DNA of 64,000 nucleotides from Bryobacterales bacterium (GTDB lineage: Bacteria > Acidobacteriota > Terriglobia > Bryobacterales > Bryobacteraceae), in contig JAEUQF010000152.1 in the NCBI GenBank assembly GCA_016789745.1, positions 45,724 to 109,723 of the forward strand, written 5' to 3'. The translations under genes and the position numbers were made by a program. Of this stretch, positions 17,669 through 27,994 are shown in pieces (the first letter of the stretch is position 1; every line of letters begins with the position of its first letter). Under the pieces are notes generated by a model that was not told where the DNA came from, searched no databases, and was given only the letters and a program-made list of their open reading frames with translations.

Positions 17669-19285
17669 TCAGGGCGCCGGCTCGAACTGCAGGATCTGGA
17701 AAGTGGGGCGGCCGTTGAAGTCGTAGACCGTTTCCCTCACGACGGGACGGAAGCCGGCTTTGGCGGCCGCTTCTTTTATGCGATCGTTGGCACCGGGGAA
17801 GATCTGGCGGTCGTCGGTGTGGGTGAGGAAGACGGCCTTAGGGTCGGCCAGCATGCGCTTGAGGCGGGCAGGATTGGCGTTGGCAACCTCGTCGGTGCCC
17901 CAATAGAGGGGCAGGCGGCCTTCCTGAAGCAGGCGCAGGTTGTCGAGCATGCCCCAATCCATCAAATAGATGCGGTCGGCGGTATAGGAAGGCAGGCGGG
18001 CGGCCAGGTTGAAGATGGCATTGGTGTAGCCGCCCGGCGAGCCGTTTCGGATGGCCATGGAACGGTACTGGTTGGTAACCGCCAGGGAAGCGCCGGCGAG
18101 CAGCAGTCCAGTGGAGATGAGGAAGGGGACGCCGAGGCGCCCCAGGCGTTCGCTGATCCAGCTGAAAGCGATGGCGATCAACCAGAGCGGCAGGGGCCAC
18201 AGCAGGATGGTGTGATGGGCGCCGCCGCCGGCATCCTTGGTAAACAGCATCTGCGTCCAGGCGACGGCCATGGTGATCAGCACGAACAGAACGGTGCGCC
18301 GATGGCGGGTGAACAGGAGAACAGGGACCAGCAGCAGCGCCAGTGCGAAGGCATGCCAGTTGAGGCTGGCGCGGGGTTGGCCAAGGAGGTTGGCGAGGGC
18401 AAGAGTTTGGGCTTCGAAGGCGGTTTTGTGGCCGCGCGGGGTGACGGCGCCGTCTTCTTCGACCAGGAAGCCGTAGAGGGCGGAGCCCTGTAGCGTTCTG
18501 GGGATGAGAACGACTTTGGTCGGCAGGTTCTCCGTGGAAAACCGCGCGTTGCCACGGAAAGTTTCAAGATCCTTATCGATGTTGTAAATGATCAGCGGCA
18601 GCGCGCCGAAGAGAAAGAAAAATCCAGCGACGGTGATCCTTCGTATCGAGAGATGACGCTTTATCTCTTGATGGAAGACCAGCAGCGCGGCGACGCCGGT
18701 TCCGGACAGCATCCAGACCAGTAACGCTTTGTCCCAAAGGCCAACGCCGAAACTAAAGGCGCCAAGGGCAAGCGGCAGATACTTCACGGTCTGGTAGGCC
18801 GCAAGCAGGCCCGCCATGCCGCCAAGCAGGGTAAGGTGCTGGATAACGACCGGTCCCCAGTCGGCGACGCTGGTCAGCAGGTAGGAGGTGTCGGTAGCCA
18901 GCAGGACAATAGCGAAGGCGGCGGCACGGGGGCCGCTCGATCGGTTTACCAGGCGGTAGAAGATCCACAGGCTGGCAGCAGCCAGCAGCAACATGGGAAT
19001 CCGCACGGAGAAGACCGATGGGCGGAAGAAGGAGAAGACAGCCGCATACAGCCAGACCTTGGTGGCGCCCAGATACGACATCACCATGAGAGGAATACTG
19101 GTTTGGCCTACTTGTATGGAATACCACGGATACGGATTATCGAAGAGAGCACCCGAGAAGATGGCCTCGTCCTGTTGCAGGCCGAAGTAGGGTAGAACGG
19201 AGTACCCGTTGACAAGGAATACCGTCAGGCAGAGCGCCAGGATGAGCGCGGAACCGACAACCGGGTGGCGAAACGGGGGGACCAA
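17669..19285 (-). CDS. GT-C (PMT/ArnT-like) membrane glycosyltransferase
   Basis: A 538-aa protein with about ten hydrophobic segments. The acidic pair in the first loop (LQQDEAIFSGALF, about residues 36-48) is the usual GT39-type catalytic motif. The order of TM segments with PVVIQHLTLLGG and DKALLVWMLSG agrees with polyprenyl-phosphate-sugar-dependent transferases. The last 110 residues are soluble and probably periplasmic. The protein is clearly related to the product of 20861-22837: both share the VM(S/T)YLG block, the VADWGPVV/IDFGPVV block and the WDKALL/WHKALF block. Substrate unknown; protein or lipid glycosylation is inferred. Confidence 0.75.
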   Translation of the reverse strand: MVPPFRHPVVGSALILALCLTVFLVNGYSVLPYFGLQQDEAIFSGALFDNPYPWYSIQVGQTSIPLMVMSYLGATKVWLYAAVFSFFRPSVFSVRIPMLLLAAASLWIFYRLVNRSSGPRAAAFAIVLLATDTSYLLTSVADWGPVVIQHLTLLGGMAGLLAAYQTVKYLPLALGAFSFGVGLWDKALLVWMLSGTGVAALLVFHQEIKRHLSIRRITVAGFFFLFGALPLIIYNIDKDLETFRGNARFSTENLPTKVVLIPRTLQGSALYGFLVEEDGAVTPRGHKTAFEAQTLALANLLGQPRASLNWHAFALALLLVPVLLFTRHRRTVLFVLITMAVAWTQMLFTKDAGGGAHHTILLWPLPLWLIAIAFSWISERLGRLGVPFLISTGLLLAGASLAVTNQYRSMAIRNGSPGGYTNAIFNLAARLPSYTADRIYLMDWGMLDNLRLLQEGRLPLYWGTDEVANANPARLKRMLADPKAVFLTHTDDRQIFPGANDRIKEAAAKAGFRPVVRETVYDFNGRPTFQILQFEPAP

Positions 19286-19696
19286 CCCCGTAGTATACGG
19301 CAGGCGGGGAGATTGGCACTTAAAATGCGAAGAGTTTGAAACTTCGGGTGCGAAAATGCGTCAATAACGCTTCGGGGCCGTAATCAAACGGGCGCAGACG
19401 TCCGATAGCAGTGGGCACAGGACACAGAGGAAGAAGTGGAAAAAAAGTTGAGAAAAAAGTGGCCCTGTGGAGACTGAATTGCTATGAGCGTGTTACACTA
19501 TGTGGACACCATCCTCTGGATGCAACCAGCGCGACACGGTGAGGTGATCGCAGTCAGGTTGCGTCAGCAATCTTTAGCGACGTCCGCTTAGATCTTTGGA
19601 ACCAAATCGGTGATTCCATCGTCCAATGGTTTTACTGAAGAGGACAGGAAAAAATAACAACAATAAGAATCCCTAGAGGAGAGAGGAGCGAAAGCA
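19286..19696. other. 411-base divergent intergenic region
   Basis: This gap separates the minus-strand GT-C gene from the plus-strand DksA-type gene. I see no frame with a ribosome site, and no riboswitch or tRNA. TACACT at 19494-19499 resembles a -10 box but has no good -35 at normal distance. A long leader to the dksA-like gene is likely, ending in a purine-rich stretch and the ribosome site GAGAGGAG at about 19680-19687. The region is noticeably richer in A/T than its neighbours, as expected for regulatory DNA. Confidence 0.4.
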
Positions 19697-20083
19697 ATGA
19701 CGAAGACGGAAGTTACCAAATACAAGATGATCCTGGAGGCCAAACAGGCCGAACTCGAGGCAGTGCTGCGCAACCGCGAAGCGATCGCCATCGAAAAGAC
19801 TCCGGACGCGCTGGATGAGGTCCAGCATGCGGCCGAGCGTGAGTTGGCAATTCGCAACCTGGACCGTGAGTCGAACCTTTTGCGCAATGTGCGCAGTGCG
19901 TTGCGGCGCATCGAGGATGAGACGTACGGGACCTGCATGCACTGCGAAGAAGATATCAGCCCGAAACGCCTGAATGCAGTGCCGTGGACGGCTTACTGCA
20001 TCCGCTGCCAGGAGATGGCGGACCGCCACCGCGAGCGGTTCGACAGCGCCGATCTGTTTGAGGAAGTCGCTACGGCGGCCTAA
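19697..20083 (+). CDS. TraR/DksA-family C4 zinc-finger regulator
   Basis: A 128-aa protein. An N-terminal coiled coil (residues 1-75) is followed by a C4 zinc finger with Cys80, Cys83, Cys101 and Cys104 (CMHC and CIRC). This is the DksA/TraR layout: the coiled coil enters the RNA polymerase secondary channel and modulates initiation, often with ppGpp. The DxxDxA tip motif of E. coli DksA is approximated by PDALDE near residues 36-41, so DksA-like activity is uncertain. It is a stand-alone gene with a long leader, a strong ribosome site and a good terminator. Confidence 0.88.
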   Translation: MTKTEVTKYKMILEAKQAELEAVLRNREAIAIEKTPDALDEVQHAAERELAIRNLDRESNLLRNVRSALRRIEDETYGTCMHCEEDISPKRLNAVPWTAYCIRCQEMADRHRERFDSADLFEEVATAA

Positions 20084-20108
20084 GACCTCCAGATACGGGA
20101 CGGACAGT

Positions 20109-20147
20109 GGGCGCGGACGTTGGAACGTCTGCGCCCTTCGTGTTTTT
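20109..20147 (+). terminator. Intrinsic terminator behind the dksA-like gene
   Basis: GGGCGCGGACGTT (20109-20121) pairs with AACGTCTGCGCCC (20124-20136) around a 2-base spacer, with one G-T pair. The run TTCGTGTTTTT follows to 20147, touching the 3' end of the convergent pgeF gene. Confidence 0.85.
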
Positions 20148-20808
20148 AGCGAATGCCAATCCAGGATTGCATGCGGCCCGCCTGCTCTTTGTCGCGACGG
20201 AAGGAATGGAAGTCCTCCGCACGGCAGCGGGTACAAAGGTGGGAGAGAAAAATCTTCCCATCGGGGACCCCCACCGCTAACAATTGTTCGCGGTTGATCT
20301 GGGGCAGATTGACACAGTCATGCTGGGCGGTTTGCCCCAACTCTGGTACCCAGGTGCGTAATTGTTCCAGTACCTCTGGTCCCACCTGGTAGCAGCACCT
20401 ACCGATGCTGGGACCGATGGCGGCCACCACATCCGCCGCACGGGTGCCGAAATCCGCCGTCATCCGATCGACGGTTTTGGCGACAATCCGGGAGGCAGTG
20501 CCGCGCCACCCGGCGTGCACGGCGGCAACGGCGCGTTGTCGCGGGTCCGCCAGGAGGATCGGAACGCAGTCGGCGGTCCGGATAACCAGACGCACGACGG
20601 CGCTTCGGGTGACCAGCGCGTCGCCCTCATCGAACATCTCCGGACGCGGCCCGTCAACCACGGCGATGCGGTCCGAGTGGACCTGCTTGAGGGTGGCAAT
20701 ATCCTTTGTCAGCCAAGCACTTTCCCGGGTGCCGAAGCCATGGTGGAGCCAAGGTTCGGCGTTCAGGGCAGCGGCAGTGTAATCTTTCGTATCCGAGCAG
20801 CGGAACAT
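20146..20808 (-). CDS. pgeF: Peptidoglycan editing factor PgeF (YfiH/laccase-domain family)
   Basis: A 220-aa cytosolic protein of the YfiH (multi-copper polyphenol oxidoreductase-like) family. The conserved zinc/copper triad is visible as His44 (KQVHSDRI), Cys81 (IRTADCVP) and His98 (AVHAGWRG), and the late motif AIGPSIGRCCYQVGPEV is present. In E. coli the family removes wrongly incorporated amino acids from peptidoglycan precursors, and other members act on purine nucleosides. Length matches the family (about 240). It converges on the dksA-like gene and is divergent from the GT-C gene downstream of it on the plus strand. Confidence 0.9.
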   Translation of the reverse strand: MFRCSDTKDYTAAALNAEPWLHHGFGTRESAWLTKDIATLKQVHSDRIAVVDGPRPEMFDEGDALVTRSAVVRLVIRTADCVPILLADPRQRAVAAVHAGWRGTASRIVAKTVDRMTADFGTRAADVVAAIGPSIGRCCYQVGPEVLEQLRTWVPELGQTAQHDCVNLPQINREQLLAVGVPDGKIFLSHLCTRCRAEDFHSFRRDKEQAGRMQSWIGIR

Positions 20809-20860
20809 CTCCTACCAGGGTATCCGAAAGAGGGCAAGGCTTCGGCCATAATAGACGGAA

Positions 20861-22837
20861 GTGCGTCTCCCCGTTCTGGTTGCCCTGCTCACCTTTGCGT
20901 TGGGCCTGCCCTTTGCCGGCATGACCGGGATGCACATGGACGCGTCGCTGGAGTTGGCTTGCCTGTACCCCTGCTCGAGGCCGGCATGGGCCACGCAAAT
21001 CCTTGGAAAGACAGTGCCCTGGATGGTGATGACCTATCTGGGGAGCATCAAAGCCTGGCTGTTCGCGCCACTACTGGCCGTGTTTCCAGCGACGGTCTGG
21101 ACGCTGCGCTTACCCTTGCTGGCGACGGCGGCGGTGTCGGCGGGCCTGTTTGCCGTGCTCTTGCGGCGCCTGTTCGGAACGCGCGTCGCGATAAGCGGAG
21201 GGCTGCTGCTGGCGGTCGATGCCAGTTACGTTCTGGCGGGCAGTATCGATTTCGGGCCAGTGGTAGGCCTGCACGTGTTGTGGCTGGCTGGGGTGCTGCT
21301 GCTGCTGCGTTTTGAAGAACGCGGCAGGCTGGGCATTTTGGCGCTGGCCTTTTTCTGCTTCGGATTGGCGCTGTGGCATAAAGCCCTGTTTCTATGGATG
21401 CTAGGAGGACTAGGAGTAGCAGGACTGGCCAGCTTCCCCCGCCGCATCCTCAGACAGGTGACGGCGAAACGGGTGGGGGTCGCGGCTGCGGCAATGCTGG
21501 TCGGGTGCCTGCCGCTGGTGGTCTATAACATCCGGTTTCCACTGCGGACCTTTCGGATTGGGGACGTGGCGGGGGAGTCGAGCCCGATCTCGCACAAGCT
21601 TGTGATTCTGAGGCGAACGCTGGACGGCAGTGTCCTGCAGGGATTCCTGAACGAAGAGGCGTGGGTCGAAACGCATCAGGCTCCGCGGACCGCTGCGGCG
21701 AAGACGAGCGTGGCGCTGGCGAACACCTTTGGCGCGATCCACTCCAATACGGTGCCGTGGTTTGCCTTGGCGACGCTACTGCTGACCCCCTGGCTGCTGA
21801 CGACCGGGAGCCGGCAGGCGGTCCTGTTCTGCTGGACGTACCTGGCCGTGGTCTGGGCGCAGATGGCGCTGGTGGGGAAAACCGGCGGCAGCATTCACCA
21901 CGTGCTGCTGTTGTGGCCGGTGCCGCAGATGCTGCTGGTACTTGCCGGGCGGGAGGTGGCACGGCAGTGGCGCCTGGGGATCTGGGTGGCCGTGGCAGCT
22001 TTGGCGTTGATGGTGACTGGCAACCTGCTGCTTTTGAACCAATACTTTGCGGATCTGGCCACCAAGGGGACCGGGCCGGTGTTCACCGACGCAGTGGAGC
22101 CTCTGCGGGCCCAGTTGGAAGCCGGTGACGCCGAACAGATTCTGGCCGTGGACTGGGGCTATCAGGCGACGTTGTGCCTGCAATCGAAGGGGCGGCTGCC
22201 GGTGGAGGCAGTGGACTTCAGTGACCAGGAGCAACTGCGCCGATGGATTCGCCAGCCGGCTACCGTTTTTGTCGCGCATAGCCCCCAGATGGAGTTAGTC
22301 CCGGGCATCCATGACCGGCTGCGGGCGGCCGCGCGGGATTTGGGTTGGGAACGGCAGGTTACGTCGTCGATTCGCGATGGGAACGGGCGTCCGCGGTTTG
22401 AGTTGTGGCGATTCGAGCCGTTAGATGCCGGCGTGCTGCCGGACAGGCTGGCGATGGGAAACCCGCAGCACGCGCCGCTGCTGCGCGGCCTGTGGGAGAT
22501 CGAAGCCGGCCAGTGGCGCTGGAGCGGACCGCGGTTTTCGTTCCGCCTGGCGCCCGTGCGGCGCGCGGGAACCCAGGTGGAGTTGGATGTGCATCTGCCG
22601 GAGGTCATCCTGCAGCGGCTGGGACCGGTGACAGTGACGGGACGTGCCGGCCGGGAGCGGCTGGTCGGGCGGCGGCTGGCCGAAGCCGGGGATCACCTGC
22701 TGCGGTGGCCCGTGGGTGCTGGGGAAGGGGCTTCGCTGGACGTGGCGTTCACGCTGGACAAAGCACTGGCGCCGGTAGGAGAAGAGACGCGGGAGCTGGG
22801 GCTGATCGTACGCGGCGTTGGTCTGGTAAGCCGCTGA
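20861..22837 (+). CDS. GT-C (PMT/ArnT-like) membrane glycosyltransferase with C-terminal soluble domain
   Basis: A 658-aa protein starting at GTG 20861, with about ten TM helices in residues 1-400 and a soluble region of about 250 residues. It is a paralogue of the minus-strand gene ending at 17669, sharing the blocks VMTYLGSIKAWL, VDASYVLAGSIDFGPVV and WHKALFLW. The first loop has an acidic Asp/Glu (MDASLELACL) where PMT-type enzymes keep their catalytic acidic residues. The C-terminal part includes a beta-rich stretch absent from the shorter paralogue. It is followed after 2 bases by a GT2-methyltransferase fusion, so the pair may build and transfer a polyprenyl-linked sugar; this is inference. 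Confidence 0.75.
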   Translation: MRLPVLVALLTFALGLPFAGMTGMHMDASLELACLYPCSRPAWATQILGKTVPWMVMTYLGSIKAWLFAPLLAVFPATVWTLRLPLLATAAVSAGLFAVLLRRLFGTRVAISGGLLLAVDASYVLAGSIDFGPVVGLHVLWLAGVLLLLRFEERGRLGILALAFFCFGLALWHKALFLWMLGGLGVAGLASFPRRILRQVTAKRVGVAAAAMLVGCLPLVVYNIRFPLRTFRIGDVAGESSPISHKLVILRRTLDGSVLQGFLNEEAWVETHQAPRTAAAKTSVALANTFGAIHSNTVPWFALATLLLTPWLLTTGSRQAVLFCWTYLAVVWAQMALVGKTGGSIHHVLLLWPVPQMLLVLAGREVARQWRLGIWVAVAALALMVTGNLLLLNQYFADLATKGTGPVFTDAVEPLRAQLEAGDAEQILAVDWGYQATLCLQSKGRLPVEAVDFSDQEQLRRWIRQPATVFVAHSPQMELVPGIHDRLRAAARDLGWERQVTSSIRDGNGRPRFELWRFEPLDAGVLPDRLAMGNPQHAPLLRGLWEIEAGQWRWSGPRFSFRLAPVRRAGTQVELDVHLPEVILQRLGPVTVTGRAGRERLVGRRLAEAGDHLLRWPVGAGEGASLDVAFTLDKALAPVGEETRELGLIVRGVGLVSR

Positions 22838-22839
22838 AA

Positions 22840-24264
22840 ATGTATCATAGGAAGTTGCCCCTGCTATCTATTCTCATACCCCTCTACAATGAAGAGGAGT
22901 TCGTCGGCCACCTGTTGGATCGGGTGCTGAACGCCCCGTATCCGGAAGGCGTCGACATCGAGATCGTGATCGTGGATGACTGCTCCCGCGATGCCTCCGT
23001 GGAGATCGTGCGCAATCTTGCGGCGAAGCACCCGGGCAAGATCCGGCTGATCCAACATCAGCAGAACACGGGCAAGGGTGGCGCCATCCACACCGCCATC
23101 GCGGCGGCCACGGGTGATTACTGCCTGATTCAGGATGCGGACCTGGAGTACGACCCGAAGGATTACCCCCGGCTGTTGCGGCCGCTGTTGGATGGACGGG
23201 CGGACGCGGTATTCGGCTCTCGCTTTCTAACCAGTGAAGAACGCCGTGTGTTGTATTTCTGGCATGCACAGGCGAACTTCGTGCTCACGCTCATGGCGAA
23301 CGTGGTGGCGGACCTGAACCTGACCGACATGGAGACGTGCTACAAGGTGGTGCGCACGCCTTTGCTGAAGAGCATTCCACTACGCAACAAGCGGTTCGGG
23401 CTGGAGCCGGAGTTGACCATCAAGCTGGCGCAGCGGGCGGCGCGGATTTATGAAGTGCCGATCAGCTACAACGGGCGGACATACGCCGAAGGCAAGAAGA
23501 TCGGTCTGAAGGATGCTTTTGAGGCGGTCTGGACCATCGGCAAGTTCGCCCTTTGGAAGGATATCTACACGCATTCCGGCGGACAGACGCTGGACGCGCT
23601 GACGGCGGCGCCGCGCTTCAACAGTTGGATGGCGGAGACGGTGAAGCCATACCTGGGCGAGACGGTGCTGGAAATTGGAGCAGGCATCGGCAACCTGACG
23701 CAGACGTTGGCGCCGAAGCGCAGACGGTATATCGCCACGGACATCGATGAAGAGCACTTGGCGCGCCTGTCGAACCGGTTTTCCCACCGGCCGACCCTGG
23801 AGGTGCGGCGCTGCGACCTGGCCAACACGCGGGACTTCCAGGGCTTGGAGCACAGCGTCGATACCGTGGTGTGCCTGAACGTGCTGGAACACGTGAAGGA
23901 CGATATCGCCGGGCTGAAGAACATTCACGCTTCTCTGAAGCCGGGCGGCCGGGCGGTGATCCTGGTGCCGCATGATCAGAAGATCTTCGGGACCTTGGAC
24001 ACGGCGTTGGGGCACTTCCGGCGCTACTCGCATGGCGAGTTGACCGAACGGCTGCGTAACAACGGATTCGAGGTGGAGAGGATTCTGGAGTTCAACCGCA
24101 TTTCGCGGTATCCGTGGTGGATTACGGGGCAGGTCTTCAAGTCCAAGGATCTGTCCGGCTTTCAGATGAAGGTTTTCGACCGTTTCGTGTGGCTGTGGCG
24201 CAAGTTGGATAACGTGCTGCCGTGGCCGCCGGTGTCGATCATTGCGATTGCCAAAAAAGCCTAG
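22840..24264 (+). CDS. GT2 glycosyltransferase fused to SAM-dependent methyltransferase
   Basis: A 474-aa bifunctional protein. Residues 1 to about 240 are a GT-A family 2 transferase like dolichyl/polyprenyl-phosphate sugar synthases: SILIPLYNEEEF, VIVDDCSRDAS, NTGKGGAIHTAI, and the DADLEYDP metal motif. Residues about 265-474 form a class I methyltransferase with the SAM loop LEIGAGIGN (about 277-285), TDIDEEHL, VVCLNVLEHVKDD and LKPGGRAVILVP. The frame is open upstream to 22405 but overlaps the previous gene with low-complexity residues; ATG 22840, 2 bases after its stop, is the real start. It probably makes a polyprenyl-phosphate sugar for the upstream GT-C enzyme, with a linked methylation step. 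Confidence 0.87.
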   Translation: MYHRKLPLLSILIPLYNEEEFVGHLLDRVLNAPYPEGVDIEIVIVDDCSRDASVEIVRNLAAKHPGKIRLIQHQQNTGKGGAIHTAIAAATGDYCLIQDADLEYDPKDYPRLLRPLLDGRADAVFGSRFLTSEERRVLYFWHAQANFVLTLMANVVADLNLTDMETCYKVVRTPLLKSIPLRNKRFGLEPELTIKLAQRAARIYEVPISYNGRTYAEGKKIGLKDAFEAVWTIGKFALWKDIYTHSGGQTLDALTAAPRFNSWMAETVKPYLGETVLEIGAGIGNLTQTLAPKRRRYIATDIDEEHLARLSNRFSHRPTLEVRRCDLANTRDFQGLEHSVDTVVCLNVLEHVKDDIAGLKNIHASLKPGGRAVILVPHDQKIFGTLDTALGHFRRYSHGELTERLRNNGFEVERILEFNRISRYPWWITGQVFKSKDLSGFQMKVFDRFVWLWRKLDNVLPWPPVSIIAIAKKA

Positions 24265-24276
24265 GGGGTAACCCAG

Positions 24277-26121
24277 ATGCGAGTTCTGCTGCTGGCCTTA
24301 TTGGCCACGGCTGCCCAGGCGCAGCCGGGTATTGAGGAGTCGCTGAACGAGATGGCAGGCGCGGCCATGCGCGCGCGGGTGCTGCCGCGGACGCGGGCCG
24401 AAGCCGAACAGCGCCGAGCGCGAGTGCGGGAGTTACTGCTGCGCCAGGTTGGCGCGCTGCCAGACCGGCAATCGGCGCTCAACCCGCGAGTGACGGGCAG
24501 TTTCCAGCGCGACGGGTACCGCGTGGAGAAGCTGGTTTACGAATCGCAGCCGAAGCTGTACGTGACCGGCAACCTGTACATTCCCACCAATGCCGTACCT
24601 CCCTTCCCTGCCGTGATCGGGGTCGCCGGCCATTCCACCAACGGTAAAGCCTCGGCCACGTACCAGCATGCCTGGATCGGGTTTGTGAAGCGCGGCTTCG
24701 TGGTGCTGGCGATTGATCCGCCGGGTCAGGGGGAGCGGCTCGAAAGCTTCGACGCCGAAACGGGCGCCCCGCACGTCAACATCGGGACCGCGGAGCACAT
24801 CCATAACGGCTTGCAGATTCTGCTGACCGGACATACCTTCGCGCGCTATGAGATCTGGGACGGCGTACGGGCGTTTGACTATTTGTCCACCCGCAACGAT
24901 GTGGACCCGACGCGCATTGCCGTGGCGGGCAATAGCGGCGGTGGCACGCAGGCGGCGTACCTGGCGGCGTTGGAGCCCCGGCTGGCGGCGGCAGTGTCGA
25001 GCTGTTATATGACGTCGTGGCGGGAGTTGTGGAACCGGCCCGGGCCGCAGGATGCCGAGCAGATCTTTCCCGGCTTTCTGCGCGATGGCCTGGACTTTGG
25101 AGATTTCGCCCTGGCGTCGGCGCCGAAGCCGTTTCTGATGACGACCGCGATCCGGGACTTCTTCCCGATTGACGGCGCGCGGCGCACGTATGAAGAGATC
25201 AAGGCGGCGTATAAGCTGCTGGATGTGGAATCGCGCGCCGGGTACTTCGAATATGACGATCCGCATGGCTGGTCGAAGCCGCGGCGGGAGGCGGCGTACC
25301 AGTTCCTGGCGAAGCATTTGTTGAATCGCGAGGTGCCGGCCGAGGAGGGTGCGATCCAGCCCGAAGCTGAGCCTTTGCTGTATGCGACGGCGACCGGACA
25401 GGTACGGAGCAGCCTGGGTGGGGAGACGACGCAGTCGTTGAATGCAAAGTACGCCGAGACGCTGGTGGCAAAGCGACGGCCGTTGACGCGGCAGATGGTG
25501 ATGGACCGGATCGTGATGCAGGCGCCGGCGAAGCCTCGCGCACTGGCCCCGAAGGCCGATGTCGTCGGCATCAACATGACGGCGGCCGATATCGCCAGCT
25601 TGACCGAAAACGGACAGACCGTGCACAACATCACGCTGCCGGTTTCCGATGATGTGCGGCAGGGCTACTCGCCGATGTACCAGCTTTCCATGAAGGCGAT
25701 TCTGCTGGGGCGCACGTTGTTGGGCATGCAGTTGGCCGAAGTGCTGGGCGCGTTAAACGGAGCAAGCAACGTGCACCTGTACGCGCGGGGCAGTGCGACC
25801 GTGCTGGCGCTGCATGCGGCGTACCTGTCGCCGCAAATTTCGAAGCTGACGCTGGACGGCATGCCGCTGTCCTATATGGCATTTGTGCAGGCGAAGCTGC
25901 ATCGGAATCCGGTGGAGATTATCGTGCCGGGCGTGCTGCAGGATTACGATCTGCCGGACCTGGCGGCGGCTATCGCGCCGCGTCCGGTGACGTTGCTGGA
26001 TACCAAGTCGCCGGTGGGGACGGTGGTGGCGCTGGATGCGGTGCGGAAACTGTATCCGAAGGTGGACGTGCGCTACCGGGTGGAAGGCGAGACACTGGCC
26101 AAGACGCTTAGCGGTAAGTAA
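24277..26121 (+). CDS. Secreted alpha/beta-hydrolase (acetylxylan-esterase-like)
   Basis: A 614-aa protein with signal peptide (VLLLALLATAAQAQP). The first 370 residues form an alpha/beta-hydrolase fold. The oxyanion-side block is AVIGVAGHSTNGK, the nucleophile elbow is AGNSGGG with Ser220, and a late His is in DDPHGWSKPRR. The layout resembles acetylxylan esterase/dienelactone-hydrolase-like proteins of Acidobacteria and Planctomycetes. The C-terminal 240 residues have a second hydrolase-like core without a clear nucleophile. Probable role: deacetylation of plant or microbial polysaccharide outside the cytoplasm. It lies 12 bases after the GT2 fusion and overlaps the convergent phosphatase gene by 14 bases. 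Confidence 0.75.
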   Translation: MRVLLLALLATAAQAQPGIEESLNEMAGAAMRARVLPRTRAEAEQRRARVRELLLRQVGALPDRQSALNPRVTGSFQRDGYRVEKLVYESQPKLYVTGNLYIPTNAVPPFPAVIGVAGHSTNGKASATYQHAWIGFVKRGFVVLAIDPPGQGERLESFDAETGAPHVNIGTAEHIHNGLQILLTGHTFARYEIWDGVRAFDYLSTRNDVDPTRIAVAGNSGGGTQAAYLAALEPRLAAAVSSCYMTSWRELWNRPGPQDAEQIFPGFLRDGLDFGDFALASAPKPFLMTTAIRDFFPIDGARRTYEEIKAAYKLLDVESRAGYFEYDDPHGWSKPRREAAYQFLAKHLLNREVPAEEGAIQPEAEPLLYATATGQVRSSLGGETTQSLNAKYAETLVAKRRPLTRQMVMDRIVMQAPAKPRALAPKADVVGINMTAADIASLTENGQTVHNITLPVSDDVRQGYSPMYQLSMKAILLGRTLLGMQLAEVLGALNGASNVHLYARGSATVLALHAAYLSPQISKLTLDGMPLSYMAFVQAKLHRNPVEIIVPGVLQDYDLPDLAAAIAPRPVTLLDTKSPVGTVVALDAVRKLYPKVDVRYRVEGETLAKTLSGK

Positions 26122-26784
26122 TCTGATCGGGAGTCAGGTGCGGAGTGGCGTTGAAGCTGTCGAGCGAAACGCGGCCCTTAGTGAACAGCAGTTCCGTGAG
26201 GGAAGCGTTGCGCATGCGCCAGTTCAGTTCAAGCGCCATGCGCGGTGGAGCTTGTAACACACGCTGCACGACCGCGGCGATGACGCCCCCGGAGGTGACG
26301 ACGAGGACGTCGCGCTTGCCGCGGCTAAGCGTGCCGTCCAGTGCTTCGCCGACGCGGGCGAGAAAGGCTGGCCAGGGCTCGACGTCATTGTGCTCGATCT
26401 CGCCGGCGATCCAACGATGGAGCAGCGCTTCGAACATGGGTTGGAAGTAGCGGTTGGCATCGGGCTGCTGGCGATGCCTGTTGGCAGTCTCCAGTAGCGC
26501 CGCGAAGGCCGGGTCCGCGGCCGCCAAGGCAGGTGCGCCGTGTTCCATCAGGCCGATGGCGTCGTACTCATTCCAGCGGGGATCAAGCAGCACGGTTTGC
26601 GCAGGCCGGATGAGGGCGGCGGTTTCCTGTTGTCGAAGCAGCGTGCCGGAGTTCAGTTCGAAAGCGGCAGTATTGCCCAGCCAGGCTCCGAAGGCCCGAG
26701 CCTGCGTTTCCCCCATCGGCGTCAGTTTGTCGGCATGTTTATCGAAGGCGCGCGCCTGGCCGTGGCGTACCAGCAGCAGCCGGC

Positions 26785-26788
<4 letters not shown>
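26108..26788 (-). CDS. Histidine phosphatase family protein (PGAM-like), operon copy 2
   Basis: A 226-aa cytosolic protein of the branch-1 histidine phosphatase superfamily. The phospho-accepting RHG is at residues 8-10 (LLLVRHGQA). It continues with [16 protein letters not shown], then the ETAALIRPA arginine region and a late [10 protein letters not shown] that should supply the second catalytic region. It is the last gene of the kinase/dehydrogenase operon, overlapping the dehydrogenase start by 4 bases. It differs clearly from the other phosphatase in the operon (27995-28720), so the two are not recent duplicates. Substrate unknown; the context suggests a phosphorylated hydroxyacyl compound. 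Confidence 0.85.
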
Positions 26789-27984
<1,196 letters not shown>

Positions 27985-27994
27985 GGGGTTCTCC

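Noticed and set aside
19286..19696. Possible small RNA or tRNA in the long gap before the dksA-like gene
   Set aside because: No cloverleaf, no internal terminator and no conserved RNA motif could be recognised by eye. It is noted as regulatory space only.
22405..22839. 145-codon N-terminal extension of the GT2-methyltransferase frame
   Set aside because: It is Ala/Arg/Gly low complexity and overlaps the GT-C gene. The GT2 domain begins right after ATG 22840.
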